Assembly (NCBI GenBank): GCA_046316615.1
Contig: JBKDAN010000038.1
Coordinates: 33,807 to 97,806, forward strand
Direction of reading: 5' to 3'
Source: BJHL01 sp040378885
Lineage (GTDB): Bacteria > Planctomycetota > Phycisphaerae > Phycisphaerales > UBA1924
DNA: 64,000 bases
Notes under the pieces: model-generated
The model's database searches: none
The model's input: only the letters and a program-made list of their open reading frames with translations
Told to the model about the DNA's origin: nothing
Position numbers and translations under genes: made by a program
In this document: positions 17,372-25,836 of the stretch, piece after piece
Layout: each line of letters begins with the position of its first letter
Position numbering within the stretch: the stretch's first letter is position 1

Positions 17372-17995
17372 ATGCACGCTCGTTCTCTCGCTTTGGTTGG
17401 CTGCTCGCTCGTGGGCTTGGTCGCGCTGACGGGATGCCAGCCGCCTCGCGGCGATGGCGGCGGACGGGCTGATCCGTCCGGAACGACCCGGGCCGAGCGG
17501 TTCGACGCCCGCGTGACCCCGGCCAGCCTGTTTGAACACAGCGATGCAGTCGCGCAGCAACTGGCAGATGACCTGAAGAACGTGCCCGCGCTGAACGGCG
17601 ACTATCGCGCGACGATCGTGTTCGGCGATATCAAGAACAACACGGGCATCGTCTCAACGACCGACTTCGAGGCCTTCCGCACGCGGATTCGCCAGCGTCT
17701 GATGCAGAGCCAGAATGTGCTGCGGAATGTGCGCTTTGTTGAAATGAAGCAGCGCATCGATCCGCTGATCCAGCGCGAAACCAGCAAGAACAGCGATCTG
17801 CTGCAGGAAGGCAATCGCCCCGAGCGCAAGGACCTGAACCCCGCGTACACGTACTTTCTCAATGGTGAGATGTATCGCGTGGAACGAGGTAACGGCGCGA
17901 CCAACCTCTACATGATGGGGTACAACCTCGTCAGCATGGAGACGGGTGAGATCATCTGGGAAAACCAACCCTACGAGGTCAAGCAAGTTCGCTGA
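17372..17995 (+). CDS. LpoB-like lipoprotein (penicillin-binding-protein activator family)
   Basis: The 207-residue lipoprotein begins MHARSLALVGCSLVGLVALTGC, with lipobox LTGC. The mature part has a long disordered Gly/Arg linker, then YRATIVFGDIKNNTGIVSTTDFEAFRTRIRQRLMQS, NPAYTYFLNGEMYRVERG, and MMGYNLVSMETGEIIWEN. This is the fold pattern of LpoB/CsgG-type domains (D.KNNT, F-L-.G, D..TGEI.W). In enterobacteria LpoB stimulates PBP1b; a PBP partner is not in this window. GGAG six bases upstream supports this ATG over two slightly earlier ones. It heads a co-directional run of five envelope genes to 22569. Confidence 0.8.
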   Translation: MHARSLALVGCSLVGLVALTGCQPPRGDGGGRADPSGTTRAERFDARVTPASLFEHSDAVAQQLADDLKNVPALNGDYRATIVFGDIKNNTGIVSTTDFEAFRTRIRQRLMQSQNVLRNVRFVEMKQRIDPLIQRETSKNSDLLQEGNRPERKDLNPAYTYFLNGEMYRVERGNGATNLYMMGYNLVSMETGEIIWENQPYEVKQVR

Positions 17996-18034
17996 GCGCT
18001 GTGATGTCGGCCGGCTTGTTCGCGGAGGGTGTCC

Positions 18035-18598
18035 ATGCGCGCAGTGATCTTCATACTGGCAGGTCTAATGATGGCGACGTGGCTCATGGGCTGCGCAAGT
18101 GCGGGCCCACGCACCACGCGGCTCACGACGCGTGACCTGAATGAGATGGCGACGATCGTCGCGCTCAACCTTCGCAACAGCGAGTGGATGACCACACGCA
18201 ACGAGCAGAGCGAGCCTGTCATCATCGCGATGGAGAAGGTCGAGAACCTGACCGACGACATCATTCCACGTGGCGAGCAATGGGCCATCATGACCAAGGT
18301 GCGTGGCAATGCCGACATGGTGCGCGTGGGACGCGAGAAAGCCATCACGTTCGTCATGAGTAAAGATGCCGTGCTGGGTGCGGCAGAACGTGGCACGATG
18401 GAAGGCGCGGAGGCCAATCGACTGAACCCGACTCACGAAATGAGCGCGACCATGCGCAACGCGACGCGCAGCGTGAAGGACGCGCGGACGGATGTGTACC
18501 TGTGCGAGTTCCGTATCACATCACTCGCGACAGGTGAGCTCAAGTGGCTCGACACGTTTGAAGTGAAGCGCCAGGCGTTCGGTCTGACCTTTGACTGA
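18035..18598 (+). CDS. Second LpoB-like lipoprotein
   Basis: The 187-residue lipoprotein begins with MRAVIFILAGLMMATWLMGC (lipobox LMGC), preceded by a strong GGAGGG. The mature part reads RTTRLTTRDLNEMATIVALNLRNSEW, PVIIAMEKVENLTDDII and VYLCEFRITSLATGELKWLDTFEVKR, again an LpoB/CsgG-like layout ('EKVEN.T', 'TGELKW.D'). It is a distant paralogue of the preceding lipoprotein rather than a copy. The stop codon lies inside a perfect 15-bp tandem duplication (18592-18621). By context it is an envelope protein working with its neighbours. Confidence 0.75.
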   Translation: MRAVIFILAGLMMATWLMGCASAGPRTTRLTTRDLNEMATIVALNLRNSEWMTTRNEQSEPVIIAMEKVENLTDDIIPRGEQWAIMTKVRGNADMVRVGREKAITFVMSKDAVLGAAERGTMEGAEANRLNPTHEMSATMRNATRSVKDARTDVYLCEFRITSLATGELKWLDTFEVKRQAFGLTFD

Positions 18599-18621
18599 AG
18601 ATCTGGTGACTGAAGATCTGG
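18592..18621 (+). repeat. Perfect 15-bp tandem duplication
   Basis: TGACTGAAGATCTGG occurs twice head to tail. The first copy contains the stop codon of the second LpoB-like gene, and the second copy fills most of the short gap before the next gene. It looks like a recent replication slippage event. Confidence 0.95.
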
Positions 18622-18630
18622 CTGAGCATC

Positions 18631-20337
18631 ATGCACAAGCATGCGTCCATCCTGCTACTGGCGAGCGTCTGCGGACTGCCGATGGCCGCTTGCCAATCGA
18701 CCGCGCTGCGACGCGATGTCGCGATCATGGCGGATCGAGGCGAGTATGGTCGCGCCGCAGGACTGCTGCAGCAAGACGTGACCGACGACATGAGCAACAA
18801 GGACTATCTGCTTACGCGGATGCGACTGCTGCTCATGGCACTGGCGGACGGCCAGCCGGACGCGGCGGAAGAGACAGCCAATCAGCTCTTCTCGCTGCTG
18901 CGCACGCAAGGCATCAACGAAGATCGCACCGTTGCGAGTGTTGTGCTCTATGAAGGCGTGCGGATCTGGAAAGGTGAGCCCTTTGAGCAGGCGCTGGGCT
19001 TTCACTACGTTGCGATGCAGAAGGCGCTGCGTGGCGAGTGGGACAATGCCCGCGCTGCGAGCAGCAGCAGCCTGTTCCTGCTGAGAGACTTCGCGCAAGC
19101 GGTCGGCAAGCCTGAGCCCACAACGCTCGAAGTGGCGGAGGCCGCCGCGAAAGCTGACGCGAAGAAGCCGGGCCAGGGCGACGCGCTTATCGACAATGGG
19201 TACGTCACGTCGCAGAGTGACTTCGCGCTGGGCTATCTGATGAACGCCGCGGCGAACATCGCTGTCTCGCGCCCTGAAGAAGCCAGCGACAACCTGACTG
19301 CGGCGGTGCGTGCGAACGAAGCGGTGAAGGACATCGCTGAAACGATGCGCAGCGGCGCGTTCAACACGTTGCTCATCGTGGACGCGGGACGCGGACCCGC
19401 GAAGGTCGCCACAGGCAACGACGGAGCGATTGCTGAATGGAAAGCTCGCACGCCCAGCGATGACCGCAAGGTGCTCGTCAGCGTGAATGGCGAGAGCGTG
19501 GGCGCGTTCCCGTTCGCGCAGGACATCAACGCGATGGCGCGAAGCCATCGCTGGCGCAACCTCGAAGATGTGCGGACGATCAAGAGCGCGATTGGCGATG
19601 GTCTCATGATTGGCGGCGGAGCGGTGCTGCTGGGAAGTGACCGCAAGAACTCCGATGCCATGTGGGTCGGTGCGGGTCTGCTTGCACTCGGCGCACTGAT
19701 GAAGGCCGGCAGCGCGGCTGATACGCGGCATGCGGAACTGCTGCCGCAGCGCGTCTTCGTCGTGCCGCTGCTGCTTGCGGAAGGTTCGCACACGCTGCGC
19801 ATCGGGATTGAGAGCTCATCGCGAGCCGGGTTGACGCTTGTCAACGTGCCGGGGCCCAAGTCGTTGAGCGAAGGGGGCCAGCGGGTGCGCCTGCTGTACG
19901 CGAAGCTGGCACCCAGCGAAGCTGTTGGGGCGTGGGAAGCCGCGACCAGCGTTGCTGTCGCGAACGACACGTGGAAGGAACGCGTCGAAGGCGACAATCT
20001 GCCGTACATCTTTGGCGGTGCATGCGTTCGCACCCCCACGCCTGCCGTGCTCGATCAGTATCACGCCGCGGGCAATCTTGTCGGCATGACGCCCGTCGAT
20101 CTGATGAACCTGTACCGTGCCGAAGGCATCACCTTCACGGTTGAAGAACAACAAGGTCGCTTTGTCACGCACGTGCTGGAAGGCGGCACGTCGATGGTTG
20201 CGCCCAAGCCGGGCAGCAGCGGCTATCAGCGGCTGTTCACGCAGCGTCGCGGGCGGTACACGCCGCGAAGTGAAGAGCTCAAGGCGGCGATGGAACGGGA
20301 AGGCTCAAAGGCTCGCGGAAACGAAGGCACAAAGTGA
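18631..20337 (+). CDS. COG3014-like TPR lipoprotein of the LpoB/YcfL cluster
   Basis: The 568-residue lipoprotein starts MHKHASILLLASVCGLPMAAC (lipobox MAAC). The first 270 residues are helical repeats (GEYGRAAGLLQQDV, LYEGVRIWKGEPFEQALGFHY, MQKALRGEWDNARAA). A hydrophobic glycine-rich segment, IGDGLMIGGGAVLLG...VGAGLLALGALMKAG (about 320-360), follows, then a beta-rich C-terminal part containing FVVPLLLAEGSHTLRIG. This order matches the COG3014 family, large lipoproteins found beside LpoB and YcfL in some Gammaproteobacteria. Exact function is unknown; surface assembly or peptidoglycan control is an inference from neighbours. The last 30 residues are charged and low in complexity. Confidence 0.72.
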   Translation: MHKHASILLLASVCGLPMAACQSTALRRDVAIMADRGEYGRAAGLLQQDVTDDMSNKDYLLTRMRLLLMALADGQPDAAEETANQLFSLLRTQGINEDRTVASVVLYEGVRIWKGEPFEQALGFHYVAMQKALRGEWDNARAASSSSLFLLRDFAQAVGKPEPTTLEVAEAAAKADAKKPGQGDALIDNGYVTSQSDFALGYLMNAAANIAVSRPEEASDNLTAAVRANEAVKDIAETMRSGAFNTLLIVDAGRGPAKVATGNDGAIAEWKARTPSDDRKVLVSVNGESVGAFPFAQDINAMARSHRWRNLEDVRTIKSAIGDGLMIGGGAVLLGSDRKNSDAMWVGAGLLALGALMKAGSAADTRHAELLPQRVFVVPLLLAEGSHTLRIGIESSSRAGLTLVNVPGPKSLSEGGQRVRLLYAKLAPSEAVGAWEAATSVAVANDTWKERVEGDNLPYIFGGACVRTPTPAVLDQYHAAGNLVGMTPVDLMNLYRAEGITFTVEEQQGRFVTHVLEGGTSMVAPKPGSSGYQRLFTQRRGRYTPRSEELKAAMEREGSKARGNEGTK

Positions 20338-20359
20338 AAGACATTCATAAGGAGTTTGT

Positions 20360-20776
20360 ATGAAGACGCGTTTGTTGGTCGGTGTGATGATGGTGGTCGG
20401 CGGCGCGCTCGCGATGAGCGGGTGCGACACGGTGAAGGCTCCGTACCGCCCCGTGCCTGATCAACTGGGTGGCAACTACCCGCAGATCACGGTGTCGGGC
20501 GAGCTGGCTGGGTTCATTGAGACCGCGGCGCCCGTCGTGGAGAAGAGCGACGTGCTGAAGGTGACGGTGCCTGTGCGTCTGCGCAGCGATCCGGGCTATA
20601 GCAGCAACATTCAGTATCGCTTTCTGTTCCTCAACGCCAACGGTGCACCCGCTCGCGGCGGCGACATGAGCTGGCGCTTTATGAATCTGCCGCCGCGTGA
20701 TCAGCGCTTCCTGGCTGGCAACAGCATGGACAGCGATGCGACGGATTGGCGCTGTGAGATTCGTCTTGCGCGGTGA
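20360..20776 (+). CDS. YcfL-like (DUF1425) lipoprotein
   Basis: The 138-residue lipoprotein has leader MKTRLLVGVMMVVGGALAMSGC, an AAGGAG just upstream, and a mature domain with LKVTVPVRLRSDPGYSSNIQYRFLF, SWRFMNLPPRDQRFLAG and WRCEIRLA. The order 'V.VPVR...YRF.F...G...W....PP...+F...A.....D+.+.+R' is that of YcfL/DUF1425 proteins, which sit beside lpoB in enterobacteria. Role unknown. It is the fourth lipoprotein in a row here, 22 bases after the preceding gene. Confidence 0.75.
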   Translation: MKTRLLVGVMMVVGGALAMSGCDTVKAPYRPVPDQLGGNYPQITVSGELAGFIETAAPVVEKSDVLKVTVPVRLRSDPGYSSNIQYRFLFLNANGAPARGGDMSWRFMNLPPRDQRFLAGNSMDSDATDWRCEIRLAR

Positions 20777-20892
20777 GATGCTCATCGCGAAGACGCGAAG
20801 ATCGCAAAGAAGAGATAGCGTGAACTGCGTGGGGTCTTGGGCGTCTCACTGATGGGATACATGCGGCGAAGTGCCGCAGTCTGGAGATAGTC

Positions 20893-22569
20893 ATGTTTTC
20901 GGCGTTTGTGTCTGGTCGTGGATTGGTTGCTCGCACGTTTGCGATGTCACTGGTGGTGTGCGCAGGGCAGGCGATGGCACAGGATCGCAAGCCGTTGCCT
21001 CCCGAGCCGGTGCGCGACAGTGATCCGGCGACGGAGCGGCTGGCCAACATCGACGGCTTCCGCGATGCGTACGCACGTGCGGGCTCCCCTCGACTGCTCA
21101 TCACCGTCGATAGCGATGCCAGCGGCCGCGGCGCGATTGGTTCGCGTGATGTTGCCGAGCGTCTGGGCTTCCGGCTTGAAGACTTGTTGGGTGATCCGGA
21201 AGTGACGATCATCAGCCCAGCAGCGGCGCAGTTGCGTGAAAATCGCCAGCGCGAAGCGCTTGCACGCAACGACGAGTTCGCAGCAGCGCGGATGCTGGGC
21301 GCAGACACCAACGCTGACATGGTGCTGCTGGTGCGCGTGGGTGAGCGTGCAGGCGACGGCTTCCGCGCGTCGTACACGCTGACCGACCTGCGCCAAGGCA
21401 CAACGCTGGGCCGCTTCAGTTGGGACATGACGCCCGACCCGCAGACAGGCCAGTTCGACAACTACCGCGTCAGTGAGTACGCGCGGGCAATCGGCCGCCG
21501 CATCGCCAAACAGTTCGGTGAAGCGTTCCCCGAAGGTTGCAGCGGCACGCTGAGCCGCTACAGCGTGCGTGTGGTGGGCGAGTACGAAGACGATGATCTG
21601 AGCGCGTTGCGCGATGCGCTGAACAACAGCGCAGGCGTGCGGCAGGGCAGTGTGCGCGTACGCAGCCAGGAGCAGAGCAGCGCCGATCAATTGACGACGC
21701 TGGATCTGTTCGCGACCGGCGACATGCTGTCGGTGCGCAGCGCGCTGCGCAGTGCGGTGCGTGACCAACTCTCGATGACCGCGGATGTGCTCGATGCCCG
21801 CGACATGAGCGTGACCGTGCGTCTTGCGCCGCTCGCGCTTGATACCCGCCAGCGAGCGTTGGCGGGCGGGCCCACCACTTCCCGCAACAGCAGCGAACGC
21901 GCCACGCTGGCCGACAATTACGCAAAGGCCGGCAAGCCCAGCATCGCGGTGCTCATCAACCGCGCCACGGTGGACCTGCCCGACACGCGCGTCAGTACTG
22001 GCAGTGATGCGACCACCAACCCCGTGCAATCGGGCGACGGTACCAACATCATCATCGGTGATCGCGTCGGCCTGGGCGCCAATCGCATCGATCCGATCGT
22101 GGGCGACATCATCCGCGATGAACTCACGGATCGTCGCGCCGAGCGACTGGAGCAAGGCGAAGTTGATCTGCGGCAGATCGAGAACCGCATGATCGAACGG
22201 CTGAGCAGCTTGGGCTTCAACCTCAAGGATGCAGCCGCAGCCCAAGCCGCGATGCGCGGCACAGGCGCACTCGATGGCAAGCCATGGACCGACCGCGAGT
22301 TCGCGGCGACGCTGGCGAACGAGGCCAAGGCCGACATCGTCGTCTCGGGTGTGGCTCGCGTGGTTCGCACGCGCGGCGGCGGGTTGCCGCTGACGATCGA
22401 AGTCACCGTTCGTGCGGTCCGCACGAGCGACAACGCCATCCTCGCCGCGGCGAGCAGCCAGAAGACGTTGACGGCGGCGGGCGCAACGCTCGACCAGGCG
22501 CTCGACGACCTGACCGCTGAAGCGACCGGCAAGCTTGTGGCGGGCATGAGCAACGCCTGGGCTCGCTGA
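20893..22569 (+). CDS. Secreted protein with two tandem related domains, function unknown
   Basis: The 558-residue protein has a signal peptide (cleavage after GQAMA, near residue 32) and GGAG six bases before the ATG. Residues about 55-205 and 355-555 share one plan: an opening strand (RLLITVDSDAS / SIAVLINRATV), a helix ending in a leucine-rich turn (ERLGFRLEDLLG / ERLSSLGFNLKDA), an 'ADMVLLVRVGE / ADIVVSGVARV' strand pair, a small-residue strand naming a difference (TLGRFSW / ILAAASS), and a closing helix. This indicates internal duplication. The pattern resembles TolB-N/FlgT-like domains, but I do not recognise a family. A terminator follows. Confidence 0.65.
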   Translation: MFSAFVSGRGLVARTFAMSLVVCAGQAMAQDRKPLPPEPVRDSDPATERLANIDGFRDAYARAGSPRLLITVDSDASGRGAIGSRDVAERLGFRLEDLLGDPEVTIISPAAAQLRENRQREALARNDEFAAARMLGADTNADMVLLVRVGERAGDGFRASYTLTDLRQGTTLGRFSWDMTPDPQTGQFDNYRVSEYARAIGRRIAKQFGEAFPEGCSGTLSRYSVRVVGEYEDDDLSALRDALNNSAGVRQGSVRVRSQEQSSADQLTTLDLFATGDMLSVRSALRSAVRDQLSMTADVLDARDMSVTVRLAPLALDTRQRALAGGPTTSRNSSERATLADNYAKAGKPSIAVLINRATVDLPDTRVSTGSDATTNPVQSGDGTNIIIGDRVGLGANRIDPIVGDIIRDELTDRRAERLEQGEVDLRQIENRMIERLSSLGFNLKDAAAAQAAMRGTGALDGKPWTDREFAATLANEAKADIVVSGVARVVRTRGGGLPLTIEVTVRAVRTSDNAILAAASSQKTLTAAGATLDQALDDLTAEATGKLVAGMSNAWAR

Positions 22570-22636
22570 TTCGTCGATGGCTGCCCGCGACCGGACGGCC
22601 GTGATTCAAAGCATGAGCGAACCCGCAATCAGTTCA

Positions 22637-22666
22637 ACACGCGGCACAGATGTGCCGCGTGTTTTT
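22637..22666 (+). terminator. Rho-independent terminator of the lipoprotein operon
   Basis: An 11-bp perfect stem (ACACGCGGCAC at 22637-22647 with GTGCCGCGTGT at 22652-22662) and a four-base loop are followed by a run of T. It closes the five-gene envelope run that started at 17372. Confidence 0.9.
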
Positions 22667-22729
22667 CATTGGAGACGTCGGCGCGTGCTGACATCCTCCC
22701 GCTTGTTCCCGCACGGCCCACCAACAGAC

Positions 22730-22758
22730 TTGCATATTCCCGATATACCGAGTATCTT
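22730..22758 (+). promoter_or_regulatory. Candidate sigma-70-type promoter for the OPT transporter
   Basis: TTGCAT (22730-22735) and TATCTT (22753-22758) are separated by 17 bases, in an AT-rich pocket between the upstream terminator and the transporter start at 22829. The match is reasonable, but promoter consensus for this phylum is uncertain. Confidence 0.45.
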
Positions 22759-22828
22759 GTACGACTTCTCACCACCCAGTGAGATCGCCGGCAGGGAGAT
22801 GTTTGGTCGGCGAATGTGGAGCACGTGC

Positions 22829-24889
22829 ATGGCTGGCCCAGGACCGACGTCGGAAACCGCCGCTCAAACTACCAGCCCGTTTGGGCCTGGCGTGCCCCCG
22901 CTGCCGGAGAACGCGACGCCGGAGCAGAAGGACGAGCACTGGTACAAGCACGTGTACCAGGGCGACAAGATGCCGCAGCTCACGCTGCGTGCGGTGCTCA
23001 CTGGCGGCATCCTGGGCATGCTGCTGGCAGCCAGCAACCTGTACACGACTCTCAACATCGGCTGGGCATTCGGCGTGGCGATCACGGCGAGCGTCATCAG
23101 CTATGTCTTCTGGTCGATCGTCACGCCCCTGCTTGGGCTGCGGAAGATGACGATTCTCGAAACCAACTGCATGGCGAGCACTGCCAGCAGCGCGGGGTAT
23201 AGCACCGGCTCGACGATTGCGACGATGTTCGGCGCGCTGGTGTTGCAATACGCGATTCCAGAAGGCAAGACCGCCGAAACAGTGCACACGTGGGAAATCC
23301 ACCCCGCGTGGCTGGTTGTGTCGTTCACGCTGCTCACGGGCCTCATGGGCGTCTTCCTCGCGATTCCCATGAAGCAGCAGATGATCAATCACGAGCAACT
23401 GGCCTTCCCCAGCGGCATCGCTGCTGCGGAAACGCTCCGGAGCTTGTACAGCGAGAGTAAAGAAGCGGCTCGCAAGGCGTGGGTGCTGGTCATTGGTCTG
23501 GGCATCGGCGCGGTCATTGCCTTGCTCCGCACCGGCGCGGGTACGTTCACTTTCCTCGACAAAGTGTGGAACGCCCTGGGCAATGTGCTGCCTTGGATGA
23601 TGTCGCCAGTTGATCCCAACGACCCAAGCAAGGGCACGCAGCTCAGCGGCGCGCCCATTCCGGAGATGCTGCCCCACGGCGGCTTCCACAAGGTGCAGGG
23701 CAAGGAAGTGGTGGGTTACGGCGTTGACACCAGCGTGCTGCTCATCGCGGCTGGCATGATCGTGGGCCTGCGTGTCAGCCTGTCGATGCTGCTTGGCTCC
23801 ATCATTCTGTACATGTGGCTGGGGCCCATGCTCGCGGAAATGGACGCGAACCACGTCGGCAATCCCGCATATGTCCGCTCGATTGACATCGTCGCTGGCG
23901 GCACGATGCTGCACTTCCCGCGGTGGGGCTTGTGGGGCGGCACGGCTCTCATGGTTATGGCGAGCCTGACAGCGCTCGCCTTCCAATGGAAGACCATCGT
24001 GCGTGCGTTCATGCCCGACAAAGGCGACTCGGGCGTTTCCGCCTCTTCCGCCAGCGCCATGGCGAAGATCGAAGTGCCATTCATGTGGATGGTCATCGGC
24101 ATGGTGCCCATCACCATCGGCATGCTGATCATCCAGGTCATTGCGTTCGATATCGCGTGGTGGGCAGGCCTCATCGCTATCGCCATGAGCTTTGTGCTCA
24201 GTCTGGTGGCAAGCCGTGCAACCGGCGAAACCGACACCACACCCATCGGCGCGATGGGCAAGGTCATGCAGCTTCTCTTCGCGCTGCTCAAGCCCGGCCA
24301 GATGACGCCCAATCTCGCCAGCGCGGGCATCGCCGCCAACAGCGCCAGCAGCTGCGCTGACCTGCTGACTGACCTCAAGATCGGCTACCTGCTGGGCGCC
24401 AATCCGCGTCGCCAGTTCCTCGCGCAGTTCTTCGGCGTCTTCTTCGGCACGCTGGCCATCGTGCCCATCTGGTACCTCATGGTTCCCACGCGTGCGGCAC
24501 TTGAGAAACTGCCCGCACCGGCCACGCAGACATGGTCCAAGGTCGCCGAAGTGCTCACCAAGGGCCTCAGCTCACTGCCTGAATCCGCCAAGATCGCCAT
24601 TTTGGTCGGCGCAGGCATCGGTGTGCTGCTGCCCATCATCGAGCGACTGCTGCCCGCGAACGCGCGCAAGTACATGCCCAGCGCAACGGGCCTGGGCCTT
24701 GCCTTCATGCTTCCCTTCTACAACTCGCTCGCGTTCGTGATCGGCGCGATCGTCTCGTGGGTGTGGAGCAAGCTGGGCAAGCTCTCGCACGAGCAGTTCA
24801 ACGTGCCCCTTGCTAGTGGTTTGGTGGCGGGCGAAAGTCTGATCGCTGCGTTTGTCGCCATGCTCGCAACCGCACTGGGCCTGATGTGA
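22829..24889 (+). CDS. OPT family oligopeptide transporter
   Basis: A 686-residue polytopic membrane protein with about 14-16 hydrophobic segments. After a soluble N-terminal tail ending EHWYKHVYQGDKMPQ, the core begins LTLRAVLTGGILGMLLAASNLYTTLNIGW. Further family hallmarks are NCMASTASSAGYSTG, NHEQLAFPSGIAAAETLRSLY and GANPRRQFLAQFFGVFFG. OPT carriers import small peptides or metal chelates by proton symport; substrate is not predictable. ATG at 22829 has GGAG seven bases upstream and is preferred over two ATGs 15 and 30 bases earlier. A HAD phosphatase gene follows after a GGCACGC/GCGTGCC hairpin. Confidence 0.93.
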   Translation: MAGPGPTSETAAQTTSPFGPGVPPLPENATPEQKDEHWYKHVYQGDKMPQLTLRAVLTGGILGMLLAASNLYTTLNIGWAFGVAITASVISYVFWSIVTPLLGLRKMTILETNCMASTASSAGYSTGSTIATMFGALVLQYAIPEGKTAETVHTWEIHPAWLVVSFTLLTGLMGVFLAIPMKQQMINHEQLAFPSGIAAAETLRSLYSESKEAARKAWVLVIGLGIGAVIALLRTGAGTFTFLDKVWNALGNVLPWMMSPVDPNDPSKGTQLSGAPIPEMLPHGGFHKVQGKEVVGYGVDTSVLLIAAGMIVGLRVSLSMLLGSIILYMWLGPMLAEMDANHVGNPAYVRSIDIVAGGTMLHFPRWGLWGGTALMVMASLTALAFQWKTIVRAFMPDKGDSGVSASSASAMAKIEVPFMWMVIGMVPITIGMLIIQVIAFDIAWWAGLIAIAMSFVLSLVASRATGETDTTPIGAMGKVMQLLFALLKPGQMTPNLASAGIAANSASSCADLLTDLKIGYLLGANPRRQFLAQFFGVFFGTLAIVPIWYLMVPTRAALEKLPAPATQTWSKVAEVLTKGLSSLPESAKIAILVGAGIGVLLPIIERLLPANARKYMPSATGLGLAFMLPFYNSLAFVIGAIVSWVWSKLGKLSHEQFNVPLASGLVAGESLIAAFVAMLATALGLM

Positions 24890-24892
24890 GGC

Positions 24893-24911
24893 GGCACGCC
24901 TTAAGCGTGCC
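24893..24911. terminator. Short hairpin after the OPT transporter gene
   Basis: GGCACGC (24893-24899), a five-base CTTAA loop and GCGTGCC (24905-24911) form a perfect stem right after the stop codon. No T tract follows, so it may be a weak terminator or a transcript-stabilising hairpin. Confidence 0.45.
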
Positions 24912-24923
24912 CTATGCTGGGCC

Positions 24924-25700
24924 ATGACATGCTCCACGGCTGGCTCGTCGCGCGCTCCGTCTTCGGTACGTTTCGATATCGTCATCAGCGATATCGACGG
25001 CTGCATGGCGCCGGAGTCCGCCGGGCCCATGAATCCACTGAAACTGGCCCACGTGGCGGCGTACAACCTTGCGGCAGAGCAACAACGCGACCGGCCCGTT
25101 GTGACGCTCTGCTCAGGCCGGCCACAGCCATACGGCGAAGCTCTCAGCCGCATGATTGCCAACGTCAGCGTGCCCATCATCTGCGAGATGGGCGTGTGGC
25201 TTTACGACCCGCGCGATAACGCGTTTCTGTTTGATCCGGCGATCACCCGCGAGCAGATGAGCCGCATGCACGCATGCGAAGCGTGGATTCGCGAAACACT
25301 GTGCCCCAAGGGCGTGGTGATTCAACCCGGCAAGACCGCCAGTGTTTCGCTCTGGCACAAAGACACAAGCTACTTGATGAGCCTCAAGCCGATGATCATC
25401 GAGAAGATCGCGAGCGAAGGCTGGGACATGCGCGTCGCCAACACCGTGGCGTGGATCAACATCGAACTGCAGCACGTCAGTAAGGCCTCGGGCATCTCGC
25501 GATTGCTGAAGATGACCGGCACGCCCAAGCAGCGCCTCGCGGGCATCGGCGACACGATGGGCGACATGGCCATTCGCGAAGCGGTCTCGTTCTTTGCGTG
25601 CCCCGCAAACGCCGACCCGAAGCTCAAGACATACGCCGATTACGTGTCGCCTCATGAAGACGTCGACGGCGTGCTTGATATTCTCGAGCGACTGCGCTGA
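24924..25700 (+). CDS. HAD superfamily hydrolase (type IIB-like)
   Basis: A 258-residue cytoplasmic phosphatase of the HAD superfamily. Motif I is IVISDIDGCMAPESAG, with the nucleophile Asp and a cysteine where threonine or valine is usual. Motif II is VTLCSGRP, and motifs III/IV are at the C-terminus: the SKASGISRLLK lysine region and LAGIGDTMGDMAIREAVSFFACPANA. The cap between motifs II and III (about residues 80-180) is of the C2 type, as in phosphoglycolate or sugar-phosphate phosphatases. Substrate unknown. The start ATG lies 34 bases after the OPT gene. An ATG six bases further in is an alternative. Confidence 0.88.
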   Translation: MTCSTAGSSRAPSSVRFDIVISDIDGCMAPESAGPMNPLKLAHVAAYNLAAEQQRDRPVVTLCSGRPQPYGEALSRMIANVSVPIICEMGVWLYDPRDNAFLFDPAITREQMSRMHACEAWIRETLCPKGVVIQPGKTASVSLWHKDTSYLMSLKPMIIEKIASEGWDMRVANTVAWINIELQHVSKASGISRLLKMTGTPKQRLAGIGDTMGDMAIREAVSFFACPANADPKLKTYADYVSPHEDVDGVLDILERLR

Positions 25701-25739
25701 ACCGACCGCAGCACCACCATCTGCAAATTGCCCGTTCCA

Positions 25740-25785
25740 AAAAAACCCCACGCCAGGCGCGTGTGTGGCGATCGCCCGGCGTGGG
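25740..25785 (-). terminator. Rho-independent terminator of the FHA-type exoprotein gene
   Basis: Read on the minus strand, an eight-base stem (CCCACGCC ... GGCGTGGG, at 25778-25785 and 25747-25754) is followed by a T run formed by the A run at 25740-25745. It lies about 50 bases beyond the stop of the large minus-strand gene. Confidence 0.8.
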
Positions 25786-25836
25786 TATGTGTAGCAGGTT
25801 TTTCGGTCGGATGCGTCATCGGCAATTCATGCCGAA

